Source: CAZOVB01 sp964583095 | Lineage (GTDB): Bacteria; Planctomycetota; Phycisphaerae; SM23-33 | Length of the DNA stretch: 64,000 bases | Assembly: GCA_964583095.1 (NCBI GenBank) | Contig: CAZOVB010000009.1 | Location: 35,726-99,725, forward strand | Reading direction: 5' to 3' | Translations under genes and position numbers: made by a program | In this document: positions 43,038 to 51,149 of the stretch, piece by piece | Numbering within the stretch: position 1 is the first letter of the stretch | How the letters are laid out: every line of letters begins with the position of its first letter | The notes under the pieces: generated by a model | The model's input: only the letters and a program-made list of their open reading frames with translations | The model's database searches: none | Told to the model about the DNA's origin: nothing

Positions 43038-43601
43038 CTACTTTCTCCGAACTGCCAATTCAAATCCATTGCCGATATGCACCGGACATGACGTGAAATC
43101 TTCATGCGTTCGCAGCATTTGAGCAAACTGACCCAACTCCTGCTCGTGCGTGGAGATATTGTCGATAGTAATCACGCAGGTCGGGGCCAGTTTGGGCTCG
43201 ATGATCCGCCAGTACTCCACCGTTTCGGTCTTGGTGGCGTCCAGGAAGGCAAAATCGATCCCCGGATCCAGGTCGCTTAGCAGATCCAGCGCGTCGCCGC
43301 TGTGGAGCTGAATGGTCTCGGCCAGGCCGGCCTGGCTGAAGTGCTCCCGGGCTGTCTCGTGCTTCTTCGGGTCCCTGTCGAAGGTGTGCACCTTGCCGCC
43401 GGTATGCCGGGCAGCAGCCCCCAGAAACAGCCCGCTGAAGCCGTAACTGGTGCCGACTTCGACGAAGTATCTGCACCCTGCCGCCAAGGCGATATTGTGA
43501 AGGATCATGCCCTCTTCACGGGGGATGTTCCAGGAATCGTTGCGGGTCTTCTGGAACGATTCCACCTGGTCAATCACTTTGAGAATGTCTGCGGGGATCA
43601 T
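43038..43601 (-). CDS. class I SAM-dependent methyltransferase (O-methyltransferase-like)
   Basis: The 187-residue protein has the Rossmann-type methyltransferase core. Motif I is in YFVEVGTSYGFSGLFLGAAA, the acidic residue of strand 2 in KVHTFDRDPKKHETAREHF, then LHSGDALDLLSDL and IDFAFLDATKTETVEYWRII, and a late VITIDNI strand. The layout is that of small O-methyltransferases such as the Methyltransf_24 group, which methylate hydroxyl groups on small molecules. AAGGA lies 11 bases before the ATG. It follows the URO-D gene by 44 bases, so both may serve one methyl-transfer pathway; the substrate is unknown. Confidence 0.78.
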   Translation of the reverse strand: MIPADILKVIDQVESFQKTRNDSWNIPREEGMILHNIALAAGCRYFVEVGTSYGFSGLFLGAAARHTGGKVHTFDRDPKKHETAREHFSQAGLAETIQLHSGDALDLLSDLDPGIDFAFLDATKTETVEYWRIIEPKLAPTCVITIDNISTHEQELGQFAQMLRTHEDFTSCPVHIGNGFELAVRRK

Positions 43602-43645
43602 GGGATGGTATTCCTTGGGTTGAGGGGTTGAAGGTCCGTTGCCGG

Positions 43646-44758
43646 CTACATGCCGAAGAGTTCTTCCTTGATATCCAGATAGGCCAGGTAATTCTCCTGG
43701 AAGACGTTGGGCGGGCAGCGGTGGTCGCAGTGCGGAATGAACCCCCCGCGCTGGACGTAAGGCAGCAGCGACTCGAGATACGCGCGGATCTTGTCGGGAT
43801 TTGTGGCCAGGACCATCTTGTCCACGCCCCCCATGATGCGCAGGTCCTTTCCGTACTTGTCCAGAAGCTCCCCCGGATGCCCGCTGCAATTGACCTCGAA
43901 GGGGAACATCGTGTTGATCCCCCCTTCCAGGAAGCTCTCCACGATGGGCCGAACATCCCCGTCGCAGTCGGTGTAATAGATATCAATGTCGTGCCGCTTG
44001 AGCTTCGCATCGATCCGCTTGTACCGGGGGAGGACCACGTTGTTGAAGAAATCGACAGAAACGATCGGCCCCTGCTTGAAGCAGATGTCTTCCCAACCGG
44101 AGGCGAAGTCGAAGTCGATCTTGCCCAGCACCTGGTCCAGGAAGTTCTCGACCAGCACGCAGACGGTCTCGACCATGTCCTCGACCATCTCCGGATAGTC
44201 GTAACAGGCGTAGCAGATGCCCTCGAACGTGAGCATGTCCCGGATCTTGCCGATCATGCTGCCGCAGTTGACCCCGACAGGGAATGTCCGGTCCGGCCTG
44301 GCCCAGGTGAGAATCTCCTCCAGGTCTACCTTGCGGTCGGGATGGTCCGGATCGAGGCGTTCGGCCTTGACGCGCTTCCAGTCTTCGGGTGTCTTGACCG
44401 ACGACTCGATGTAGTGCGGGATCGTGGCGTGGTCGTCGGCGGGGACCTCGCCCAGCAGACCGTCGCCGTTCTGGACAATCTTCTTGTCGCCCTCTTCGCG
44501 GATCACCTTGTGCTCAAAGGCCGGGCAGAGCCAGGTCTTGCCCGAGACGACCCGCATCTCGTCGAAGCCGAGAAACTCGTTGGCTTGACCTTCCCTGGTA
44601 ATTCCGTTGTCGACGAACATCGGCCAGGTCTGGTAATTCTCTCTCCAGTAGCCGAATTCCATGTTGAAGCAGCGGTCGACCGGCTCGTAGTGCATCTGCC
44701 TGACAAAGCGCTGCCGATCGGTCATCTCGCTCTTCCACTTGTTTCTGAGGGGGGCCAC
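43646..44758 (-). CDS. URO-D family protein, probable cobamide-type methyltransferase
   Basis: The 370-residue protein is a clear URO-D superfamily member: MTDRQRFVRQMHYEPVDRC at the start, VNCGSMIGKIRDMLTFEG, IYYTDCDGDVRPIVESFLEG, FPFEVNCSGHPGELLDKYG, LRIMGGVDKMVL and RGGFIPHCDHRCPPNV near the end. Proteins of this branch are common in planctomycetes beside catabolic genes and are related to MtaA-like methylcobamide methyltransferases and demethylating systems rather than haem synthesis. The GTG start seven bases after AGGAG is preferred over the internal ATG 11 codons later. It resembles the dead fragment at 41125-41478. An O-methyltransferase-like gene follows. Confidence 0.78.
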   Translation of the reverse strand: MAPLRNKWKSEMTDRQRFVRQMHYEPVDRCFNMEFGYWRENYQTWPMFVDNGITREGQANEFLGFDEMRVVSGKTWLCPAFEHKVIREEGDKKIVQNGDGLLGEVPADDHATIPHYIESSVKTPEDWKRVKAERLDPDHPDRKVDLEEILTWARPDRTFPVGVNCGSMIGKIRDMLTFEGICYACYDYPEMVEDMVETVCVLVENFLDQVLGKIDFDFASGWEDICFKQGPIVSVDFFNNVVLPRYKRIDAKLKRHDIDIYYTDCDGDVRPIVESFLEGGINTMFPFEVNCSGHPGELLDKYGKDLRIMGGVDKMVLATNPDKIRAYLESLLPYVQRGGFIPHCDHRCPPNVFQENYLAYLDIKEELFGM

Positions 44759-44823
44759 GTTCTTCTCCTGCTGGTTGTCTGTCTCTGAAACGGAATTCGA
44801 AACGTCTCTGTGGTTCCGGTATC

Positions 44824-46845
44824 ATGCCATCGTCGCGATGGCTTTTCCAGTTCCCAACCGGGAAGTCGATAATTTGCTCCCGTAACCCAAAAAGGAGAAA
44901 ATACCTGGAAGCTCTGGACGAGAACGTACTGGCCGCACTGATTTTCACCCCGCTGATCGGGGCGGGGTTTTGCGCGCTGAGCCGTCACAGCCGAATCGTC
45001 GCGATGGCAGCCGGGGGTATCACTTCCCTGCTGGCCGTCTTGTGCGGGTGGCGGTTCCTGGCCGGGGCGGAGCTCGATGTTCTGCTGGAATGGGTCCGCA
45101 TCGGAATGGGAGTGGATTTGTCCCTGGAGGCCTCGGGGGCCTCGGTGGGCGGAGCCGTTGCCCTGCTGTGCATCTGGTGGCTGGCTTGGATGCTCTGGCG
45201 CCCGATCCGGCCCGACCGGAAGGGCTATTACGCCCTGATCCTCCTGCTGCTCGGGCTGGGGACAGCAACCTTGCTGGCTGGAGACCTGTTGCTGCTGCTC
45301 TCACTGGTGCCATTGACGATATTTTCCGGGATGATGCTCACGGCCATCTGGGGGGCACGAAGGGCTTCACGGATCGACATCCGCCCCTTTGGCGGGATGT
45401 ACGTCGGGTGGTTGGTCCTCCTGGCTGCGGGGATGCACCTGGGCTGGGTTCACTACCGACAGACAGGCCTGATGAGCTTCTCTCTGCACGACCTGATCGG
45501 ATTCTTCCCCGCCAGCCGAACGGAACCCGATCTGTGGATTCTCTTGGCCCTGGGGACGCTGGGCACCTGGGCACTGGGGCCGATGGGATGGCTCTTCTAC
45601 CGGAGGGATTGGCCCCTGCCGGCCGGGGCCAACCTGCTCTGGATCTGCCAGACGCGAGTGGTCGGGATGGTCCTCTTCGTGCGCGTACTGCTTCCGCTTC
45701 GGCCGGACATCACGTTCGACCTGGCCCTGTGGAGTCTTCTTGCGCTTGGCGGGGCCACGGTCCTGTTGATTCTCTGGTCGCTGGCGACCTCCCGCAATCG
45801 CAGTCGGGCGTACCTGCCCCTCTTGCCGGTGATGGTCTGGGAGACGGCCCTGCTTTGCTGGGGGCTTATGGCAGGACCTGAGGTCGGTTCCTGGATTCTG
45901 CTGCTCACCGGCGTGGAAGTGGTGGGGATCGCTCTTCTGTTGACCCTGACGCATCGACCCGAGGCTTCTGCCTCGGGCGAGATCCGTCGGCCCAACGGGG
46001 CAATCTTCGCCGTTTTGCTGGTGGCGATATTGCCGGCCCTGGGACTCCTGACGCGCATGGGACCGATGATTCCGGAACGGGGGCAACCGGAGATTCCAAC
46101 GCGCCCCGCCTTCTCTCTCGATGCCAGGCCCCAGGCAGGAATCCTCTCGGCGATGGGAATCGTCTTGTGGGCGGTGGGCCTGTTCTGGATGCGTCCCTTC
46201 GGCCGCTCGCGGGGCAAGGGAAACCACGAACTGCTCGCGCGGACCTGGGGACAATCGATCGTACAGGTAGGCGTGGGGCTCTTCCTGCTGGACGGGGTTG
46301 GTCGGTTGCACGGCCATTCGGCCGGGGCGTACATCCGGGCCGCCTGGATCTCCGATCCGTTGCGAATCGCGGTGATGCTGGGCCTCCACAGCGGCCTGAT
46401 CCTCCTGCTGACCGGGTCAGCGGTGTGGCTGCTGGTTCTGCGGGGCAAGTCGGTCCGGCGGCTGGAAAGCTCCTGCGGACTGGCTCGCAGTTGCCCCGGC
46501 GAGGCGTGGGTGCTGATGATCGCGGGCCTGAGCCTTCTCGGAGCGGCCCCGCTGGGAGGCTACTGGCAGCTTTGCCTGCTGTTCGGGTTGCGGGGGTCCT
46601 GGCACAGTCAGGCGCTTCTGGCCCTGCCCCTGCTGTTCGTTCTGCCGGTGACGGCCATGTCGGTGATGGATCTGTGCGGCCGCATGTTCGATACGCCCGA
46701 GGATCCGGAGCCTTCCCCCGGTCAGGCAAGCGGCGCGCCGGCCATGGCGCTGCGGATGATTATCGTTGTGCTGATCATCGCCCTGCTTCTTCTGGGGCTG
46801 GTGCCCCAGCTCTTCCTCGAGCCGGTCGGTTGGCTCGGCGGCTGA
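44824..46845 (+). CDS. polytopic membrane protein, divergent NuoM/NuoN-like
   Basis: The product of about 670 residues has roughly 15 hydrophobic segments (for example VLAALIFTPLIGAGFCALS, GYYALILLLLGLGTATLLAG, LLLSLVPLTIFSGMMLTAIW and MIIVVLIIALLLLGLVPQLF). The segment order and the early LIFTPLIGA recall the proton-pumping subunits of complex I and Mrp antiporters, but the conserved Lys and Glu of those families are not obvious, so assignment is tentative. No other complex I gene is near. The start is uncertain: the ATG at 44824 has a weak ribosome site, while AAAGGAG at 44891-44897 points to a CTG codon at 44905. The last helix is followed by GGW and a stop four bases from the convergent nadB stop. 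Confidence 0.4.
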   Translation: MPSSRWLFQFPTGKSIICSRNPKRRKYLEALDENVLAALIFTPLIGAGFCALSRHSRIVAMAAGGITSLLAVLCGWRFLAGAELDVLLEWVRIGMGVDLSLEASGASVGGAVALLCIWWLAWMLWRPIRPDRKGYYALILLLLGLGTATLLAGDLLLLLSLVPLTIFSGMMLTAIWGARRASRIDIRPFGGMYVGWLVLLAAGMHLGWVHYRQTGLMSFSLHDLIGFFPASRTEPDLWILLALGTLGTWALGPMGWLFYRRDWPLPAGANLLWICQTRVVGMVLFVRVLLPLRPDITFDLALWSLLALGGATVLLILWSLATSRNRSRAYLPLLPVMVWETALLCWGLMAGPEVGSWILLLTGVEVVGIALLLTLTHRPEASASGEIRRPNGAIFAVLLVAILPALGLLTRMGPMIPERGQPEIPTRPAFSLDARPQAGILSAMGIVLWAVGLFWMRPFGRSRGKGNHELLARTWGQSIVQVGVGLFLLDGVGRLHGHSAGAYIRAAWISDPLRIAVMLGLHSGLILLLTGSAVWLLVLRGKSVRRLESSCGLARSCPGEAWVLMIAGLSLLGAAPLGGYWQLCLLFGLRGSWHSQALLALPLLFVLPVTAMSVMDLCGRMFDTPEDPEPSPGQASGAPAMALRMIIVVLIIALLLLGLVPQLFLEPVGWLGG

Positions 46846-46848
46846 TGC

Positions 46849-48492
46849 CTACTCCACAACGAGCTGGTGCGTCGTGCGTCGGACGCTCTGGTGGCGTTTC
46901 CAGACCTGGTCGGTCTGGGGGAAGTCCTTGCGGAAGTGCACGCCTCGGGTCTCGGTACGACGCAGGGCCATCTCGGCAATCAGGTAGGAAGCGGTCAGCA
47001 TGTTCTGGACTTCCCACCCGGCCGGGTTGAAAAACTCCTTGTCCAGAACATATCGCCCCCAGAAGGAGACGATTTCGATCGTATCGGTCAGGTGATCGCC
47101 CCTGCGGACGATGCCGACGTTTCGCCACATGACACTCCTCAGGGAGTTTCGGATGTCGGCAAGGTCCAGTTCGCTGCGTTCGGGCGTGGGGTTCTGCCAG
47201 GCGAAATCCCGCGGGATCTGCTTGCCCTGATTCTCGGCCGCTTCGGCCCCGGCCAGGTCCCCGCAGCGCCGGCCCAGGACGAGGGCCTCGGTGAGGCTGT
47301 TGCTGGCCAGGCGATTGGCGCCGTGGAGTCCGGTGCAGGCGGCCTCGCCGCAGACAAACAGCCCCGGAAGCGACGAGCGTCCCTCCCGATCGGCCTTGGC
47401 GCCCCCGACCATGTAGTGGGCGGCAGGGTGAACGGGGATCAGGTCGCTTCCCGGATCGATCTCGAATCGACGGCATTGGCGGTCGATCTCGGGGAAACGG
47501 GCGGCGAAGGCCTCGGCCCCCAGGTGGCGAACGTCCAGGTACACGTGGGTCGAGTCGGTCTTGAGCATCTGGTCCAGGATGGCGCGGCTGACCACATCGC
47601 GAGGGGCCAGTTCGGCCATTTCGTGGTAGCCCTTCATAAAACGCTCGCCCTTGCGGTTGATCAGGTAGGCACCTTCGCCCCGGACGGCCTCGCTGATCAG
47701 CGACCGTGTCGCCCCGGCCACGTAAAGCGTGGTGGGGTGGAACTGCATGAACTCGACATCACGGACCGAGACGCCGGCGCGGAAGACCATGGCCAGCCCG
47801 TCGGCGGTGGAGACAGGGGGATTGGTCGTCTCTCTCCAGAGTGTGCCGGCCCCGCCGGTGGCGAGGATCGTCCTGCGTGCCTGAATGATCTGCAGGCCGT
47901 ACCGATCGTGCCAGGTCAGGGCGCCCACGCACGTGCTCCCGGGCTCATCGTGCGGGTCGGTAATCAGATCCAGCACAAAGCAGTTGTTCCAGACCTTGAT
48001 CGAATCGCCCTGGTGAACCTTCTCGGCCAGGACATCCACGATCGCCTTGCCCGTGGAGTCTCCGTTGGCGTGGACGATCCTGTCCTGCCTGTGGCCTCCC
48101 TCGCGTCCCAGGGCCAGGTCCTCTCCGGCCTGGTCGAACGCAACGCCCCACCTGCGCAGCTCTTCCACGTGTCGGGGGCCCTGCTGGAGGATGTCGCGGA
48201 CGACGGCCTCGTCGGCCAGGTCGCCGGCCGCGTCGAGCGTGTCGCGCACGTGCGATTCCAGCGAGTCGCCCTGTGCGATGGTGGCGGCCATCCCGCCCTG
48301 GGCTTTGTAGGAGTTGCTTGCGTCGGAGGACTTTTTGTTGATGAGGATCACCCGGCCATATTCGGCCGCAGCCAGGGCAGCACGAAGACCCGCGATGCCG
48401 GAGCCGATGACAAGCACGTCGGTAAAGATGTAAGGCAGACGTCGGGTCTCGAAGCTGATCAGGTATCGGCGCTGAAGGTATGGATTGGGCAT
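46849..48492 (-). CDS. nadB: L-aspartate oxidase
   Basis: The 547-residue flavoprotein oxidises L-aspartate to iminoaspartate in the first step of NAD synthesis; in anaerobes fumarate is the acceptor. Sequence marks are the FAD motif VLVIGSGIAGLRAALAAAE near residue 30, SSDASNSYKAQGGMAATI, the substrate region MQFHPTTLYVAGATRSLISE with Arg and His residues of this family, RGEGAYLINRKGERFM, and GLFVCGEAACTGLHGANRLA with SNSLTEALVLGRR. Length is normal. No nadA or nadC is adjacent. The ATG at 48492 is preferred over a longer reading whose extra 20 residues look non-coding. The ribosome site is weak. Confidence 0.93.
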   Translation of the reverse strand: MPNPYLQRRYLISFETRRLPYIFTDVLVIGSGIAGLRAALAAAEYGRVILINKKSSDASNSYKAQGGMAATIAQGDSLESHVRDTLDAAGDLADEAVVRDILQQGPRHVEELRRWGVAFDQAGEDLALGREGGHRQDRIVHANGDSTGKAIVDVLAEKVHQGDSIKVWNNCFVLDLITDPHDEPGSTCVGALTWHDRYGLQIIQARRTILATGGAGTLWRETTNPPVSTADGLAMVFRAGVSVRDVEFMQFHPTTLYVAGATRSLISEAVRGEGAYLINRKGERFMKGYHEMAELAPRDVVSRAILDQMLKTDSTHVYLDVRHLGAEAFAARFPEIDRQCRRFEIDPGSDLIPVHPAAHYMVGGAKADREGRSSLPGLFVCGEAACTGLHGANRLASNSLTEALVLGRRCGDLAGAEAAENQGKQIPRDFAWQNPTPERSELDLADIRNSLRSVMWRNVGIVRRGDHLTDTIEIVSFWGRYVLDKEFFNPAGWEVQNMLTASYLIAEMALRRTETRGVHFRKDFPQTDQVWKRHQSVRRTTHQLVVE

Positions 48493-48643
48493 AAGGTGTA
48501 TCAGTGTACGCCCGGGCAACGCGAAAGCAAGTGTCTCAGGCGATCCGGACATCGCGGCCCAATGCGCACGTTGTTGGCCGCTTGCGTCCGGCGCCCGATT
48601 TGGCTACTTTGGCGGAAATCCATGAAACCGGAAAGGACGTTCC

Positions 48644-49717
48644 ATGAAAAAGCAGTCCCTCGAGTTCCTCAAAGAGTTGCTCACCACCCCATCGCCCAGC
48701 GGCTTTGAGGCTCAGAACCAGCGAATCTGGGTCCGCGAGGCCAAGAAGATCGCCGACGAAGTTCACACCGATGCCTACGGAAATGCAACGGCCATTCTCA
48801 ACCCCCAGGCCAAGAGCAAAATCCTCATCGAAGGGCACGTGGACGAGATCGGCCTGATGGTCAAGCACATCGATTCCAACGGGTTCGTCTACTTCCAGCG
48901 GATCGGCGGGGTCAACCCGGCGATGGTTCAGGGAAAGCGGGTGAGCATCCACACCGCCAACGGCATCGTTCGCGGCGTGGCCGGTGCGACGGCCATCCAT
49001 CTGACCGACAAGAGCAAAGACCAGAAGGTCCCGAAGATGCACGAGTTGTTCATCGACATCGGGGCCTCGGACGACAAGGAAGCCAAGAAACGCGTAGCGG
49101 TCGGGGACCCGATCACCTTCGTGGATGATTTCGAAATGCTCAGCGACCACGTCGCCGTCGCCCGGGCCTTTGACAACCGGGCGGGCATCTGGGTCGCCCT
49201 CGAGACGCTTCGCAAGGTCAAGAACTCCAAGACCAAGCCGCAGTGCGCCCTGTATGCCTGCAGCGCAATCCAGGAAGAAACGGGCCTCAACGGCGCCCGC
49301 ATGCTGGCGGTTTCGAGTCAGCCCGATCTGGCCATCGCGATCGATGTGACCCATGCCACCGATTCGCCCGGCATCGACGTCAAGCAGCACGGCGAGGTCA
49401 AGCTCGGCCAGGGACCGACCATTTCCCTCGGTCGCGAAAACCATCCCGTACTGACCCGGCGGCTGCGGGACGTCGCCCAGAGCAAGAAGATCAAGCACCA
49501 GATCGAGACCTTCAGCCTCACAGGCGGGACCGACGCCTACGCCTACTGGACGCAGAACGGCGGGGTACCGGCCGCTATCGTTTCCATCCCCAACCGCTAC
49601 ATGCATTCGACGGTGGAGACAGTCGATCTGCGGGACCTGGACGCCATCGTCGACCTCCTGGCCGCGTTTGTTCTGGACATCAAGAAAGACGAGTCCTTCG
49701 ACGTGAAGCTCAAGTAG
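48644..49717 (+). CDS. M42-family metallo-aminopeptidase
   Basis: The 357-residue protein is an M42 peptidase of the tetrahedral (TET) aminopeptidase or deblocking-aminopeptidase type. Metal and catalytic residues are visible in order: LIEGHVDEIGLM (His and Asp ligands), ARAFDNRAGIWVALETL, IQEETGLNGARM (catalytic Glu pair), AIDVTHATDSPG and the late RYMHSTVETVDLRD (last His ligand). It trims N-terminal residues from peptides in the cytoplasm and is probably dodecameric as in the family. The DNRAG motif replaces the more usual DNRxG/C forms without loss of the Asp. AGGA lies eight bases before the ATG. It appears monocistronic. Confidence 0.88.
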   Translation: MKKQSLEFLKELLTTPSPSGFEAQNQRIWVREAKKIADEVHTDAYGNATAILNPQAKSKILIEGHVDEIGLMVKHIDSNGFVYFQRIGGVNPAMVQGKRVSIHTANGIVRGVAGATAIHLTDKSKDQKVPKMHELFIDIGASDDKEAKKRVAVGDPITFVDDFEMLSDHVAVARAFDNRAGIWVALETLRKVKNSKTKPQCALYACSAIQEETGLNGARMLAVSSQPDLAIAIDVTHATDSPGIDVKQHGEVKLGQGPTISLGRENHPVLTRRLRDVAQSKKIKHQIETFSLTGGTDAYAYWTQNGGVPAAIVSIPNRYMHSTVETVDLRDLDAIVDLLAAFVLDIKKDESFDVKLK

Positions 49718-49745
49718 CTTCGACAACAACTGACAGAAAACACCT

Positions 49746-49773
49746 GGGGCGCTGTCCGTTGCGGCGGCGCCCC
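49746..49773. terminator. hairpin between convergent M42 peptidase and LysR genes
   Basis: GGGGCGC at 49746-49752 pairs with GCGCCCC at 49767-49773. It lies 29 bases after the M42 stop and 45 before the LysR stop. There is no T run, so its function as an intrinsic terminator is uncertain. Confidence 0.35.
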
Positions 49774-49817
49774 TGGCGATACTGATGTGATCGGTGTCCG
49801 CGACCGCAATGATCTCG

Positions 49818-50705
49818 TCAGTCGCGCGCTTCGCGGAGGATGCCCAGGAACATCCGTTCTGCAGGGCCCGGGGGCCTGCCCCGACGCCGGACAATCGCCA
49901 CCGGACGGACCCATTTCTCCTCTTCCTCCAGCGGGATGGAGACCAGTTGCCCCTTGCGGACCTCTCGCTGGACGTTTCCGACCGGAAGGATGCTGATGCC
50001 CTTATTACTTCGCAGGGCCCGCTTGAGCAATTGGATGTTGTCGAACTGCATGACCACGTTGGGCTTGACGCGGTAACTCCGCAAGAGCCGATCGATGGTC
50101 CTGCGGGTGGGGATGCCCGCGGTAAAGGCCACGAACGGTTCGTTGGCAATCTGCCGGGGGTGAACTCTCTCCTGTTTGGCAAGGGGATGCCTGGGCGGCG
50201 CGACCAGGGCAAGCTGTTCGCTGGTCAGGGGCAAGGCCTCGACAGCCCGGTGCTTCTGCGGACAGGCCACAACGCCCAGATCCATGTCACCGTTGCCGAC
50301 CTCGTTGTAGATGCGGTCCCAGTGAGTGTATTCCACGTGAAGGTGCACTTCCGGATGTTCGCGGAGGAACCGTCGGACGTGCGGATCCAGCAGCGAGAAA
50401 CCCACCGAGTAGATCGTCCCCACCCGCAGGACCCCGCGAACCGCGTCCACGGCAGAGTGCACCTCACCGAGCAACTGCTCGTGCCTGCGAAGAATCTCCC
50501 GCGAGCCCTGGTAGAACTCCTGTCCGGCCGAGGTCGGAGCCACCACACCCCCCTTGCGGTTGAGCAACACCAGCCCGAGGTCCTTTTCGATCTTCGCAAT
50601 CTGCTGGGATACCGCCGACTGAGAGATGTCGTTGGCTTCGGCCGCCTTGGAGAAGCTGCCCGTATCCACCAGGTCGCAGAACGTCTGCATGACTTCCAGG
50701 TTCAT
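49818..50705 (-). CDS. LysR-family transcriptional regulator
   Basis: The 295-residue protein has an N-terminal winged helix-turn-helix (residues 1-60: LEVMQTFCDLVDTGSFSKAA, then QSAVSQQIAKIEKDLGLVLL) and a C-terminal periplasmic-binding-like effector domain with GVLRVGTIYSVGFSLLDPHV and the second-lobe NIQLLKRALRSNKGISILPV typical of LysR proteins. The RKGGVVAPTSAGQEFYQ linker is conserved. I use the ATG at 50705; a GTG one codon earlier is possible. The gene stands alone; no clear divergent target lies upstream, where only tRNA-Leu is found. Confidence 0.9.
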   Translation of the reverse strand: MNLEVMQTFCDLVDTGSFSKAAEANDISQSAVSQQIAKIEKDLGLVLLNRKGGVVAPTSAGQEFYQGSREILRRHEQLLGEVHSAVDAVRGVLRVGTIYSVGFSLLDPHVRRFLREHPEVHLHVEYTHWDRIYNEVGNGDMDLGVVACPQKHRAVEALPLTSEQLALVAPPRHPLAKQERVHPRQIANEPFVAFTAGIPTRRTIDRLLRSYRVKPNVVMQFDNIQLLKRALRSNKGISILPVGNVQREVRKGQLVSIPLEEEEKWVRPVAIVRRRGRPPGPAERMFLGILREARD

Positions 50706-50862
50706 CACTCGCTCCAGAAATCAGAATCGCTAATGACAACCCTTCTTGTATCATGTCTCGGAAAATCTGGCAAGCAAAGAGCCCGGGAAATGAAGGGACG
50801 ATGAATCAGGACACTTGCCCTTGAGGCGTGCAGATCAGGAAAGCAGAACTGCGCATGAAAAA

Positions 50863-50946
50863 TGCGGCCGAAAGGATTCGAACCTTCACTCCCCGAAGGG
50901 AACAGGCACCTGAAGCCTGCGCGTCTGCCAGTTCCGCCACGGCCGC
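50863..50946 (-). tRNA. tRNA-Leu (anticodon CAG)
   Basis: On the minus strand the 84-base sequence folds as a class II tRNA: acceptor GCGGCCG with CGGCCGC, anticodon stem CAGGC/GCCTG around loop TTCAGGT with CAG in the anticodon position, a long variable arm GTTCCCTTCGGGGAGT, and T-arm GGTTCGAATCC. CCA is not encoded. The anticodon reads CUG leucine codons, the favoured Leu codon of this genome. Confidence 0.93.
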
Positions 50947-51149
50947 GGGTTCTCCACTGCCTTCGCTGCGGAGAATAGAGTACTTTACGATCTTGTTCGG
51001 GCTTGTCAAGAGCGGGAAAGGCCCAATTTGAAAAATGATGCAATATCGAGGACTGGGCGGTGCAAGGCTTGACAAGACCAGAAAGCGGCGACAAACTTCG
51101 CCCTTCGTGAAAACTTCTTACCTCAATATAATCAGGAGCTTGTACGTTT

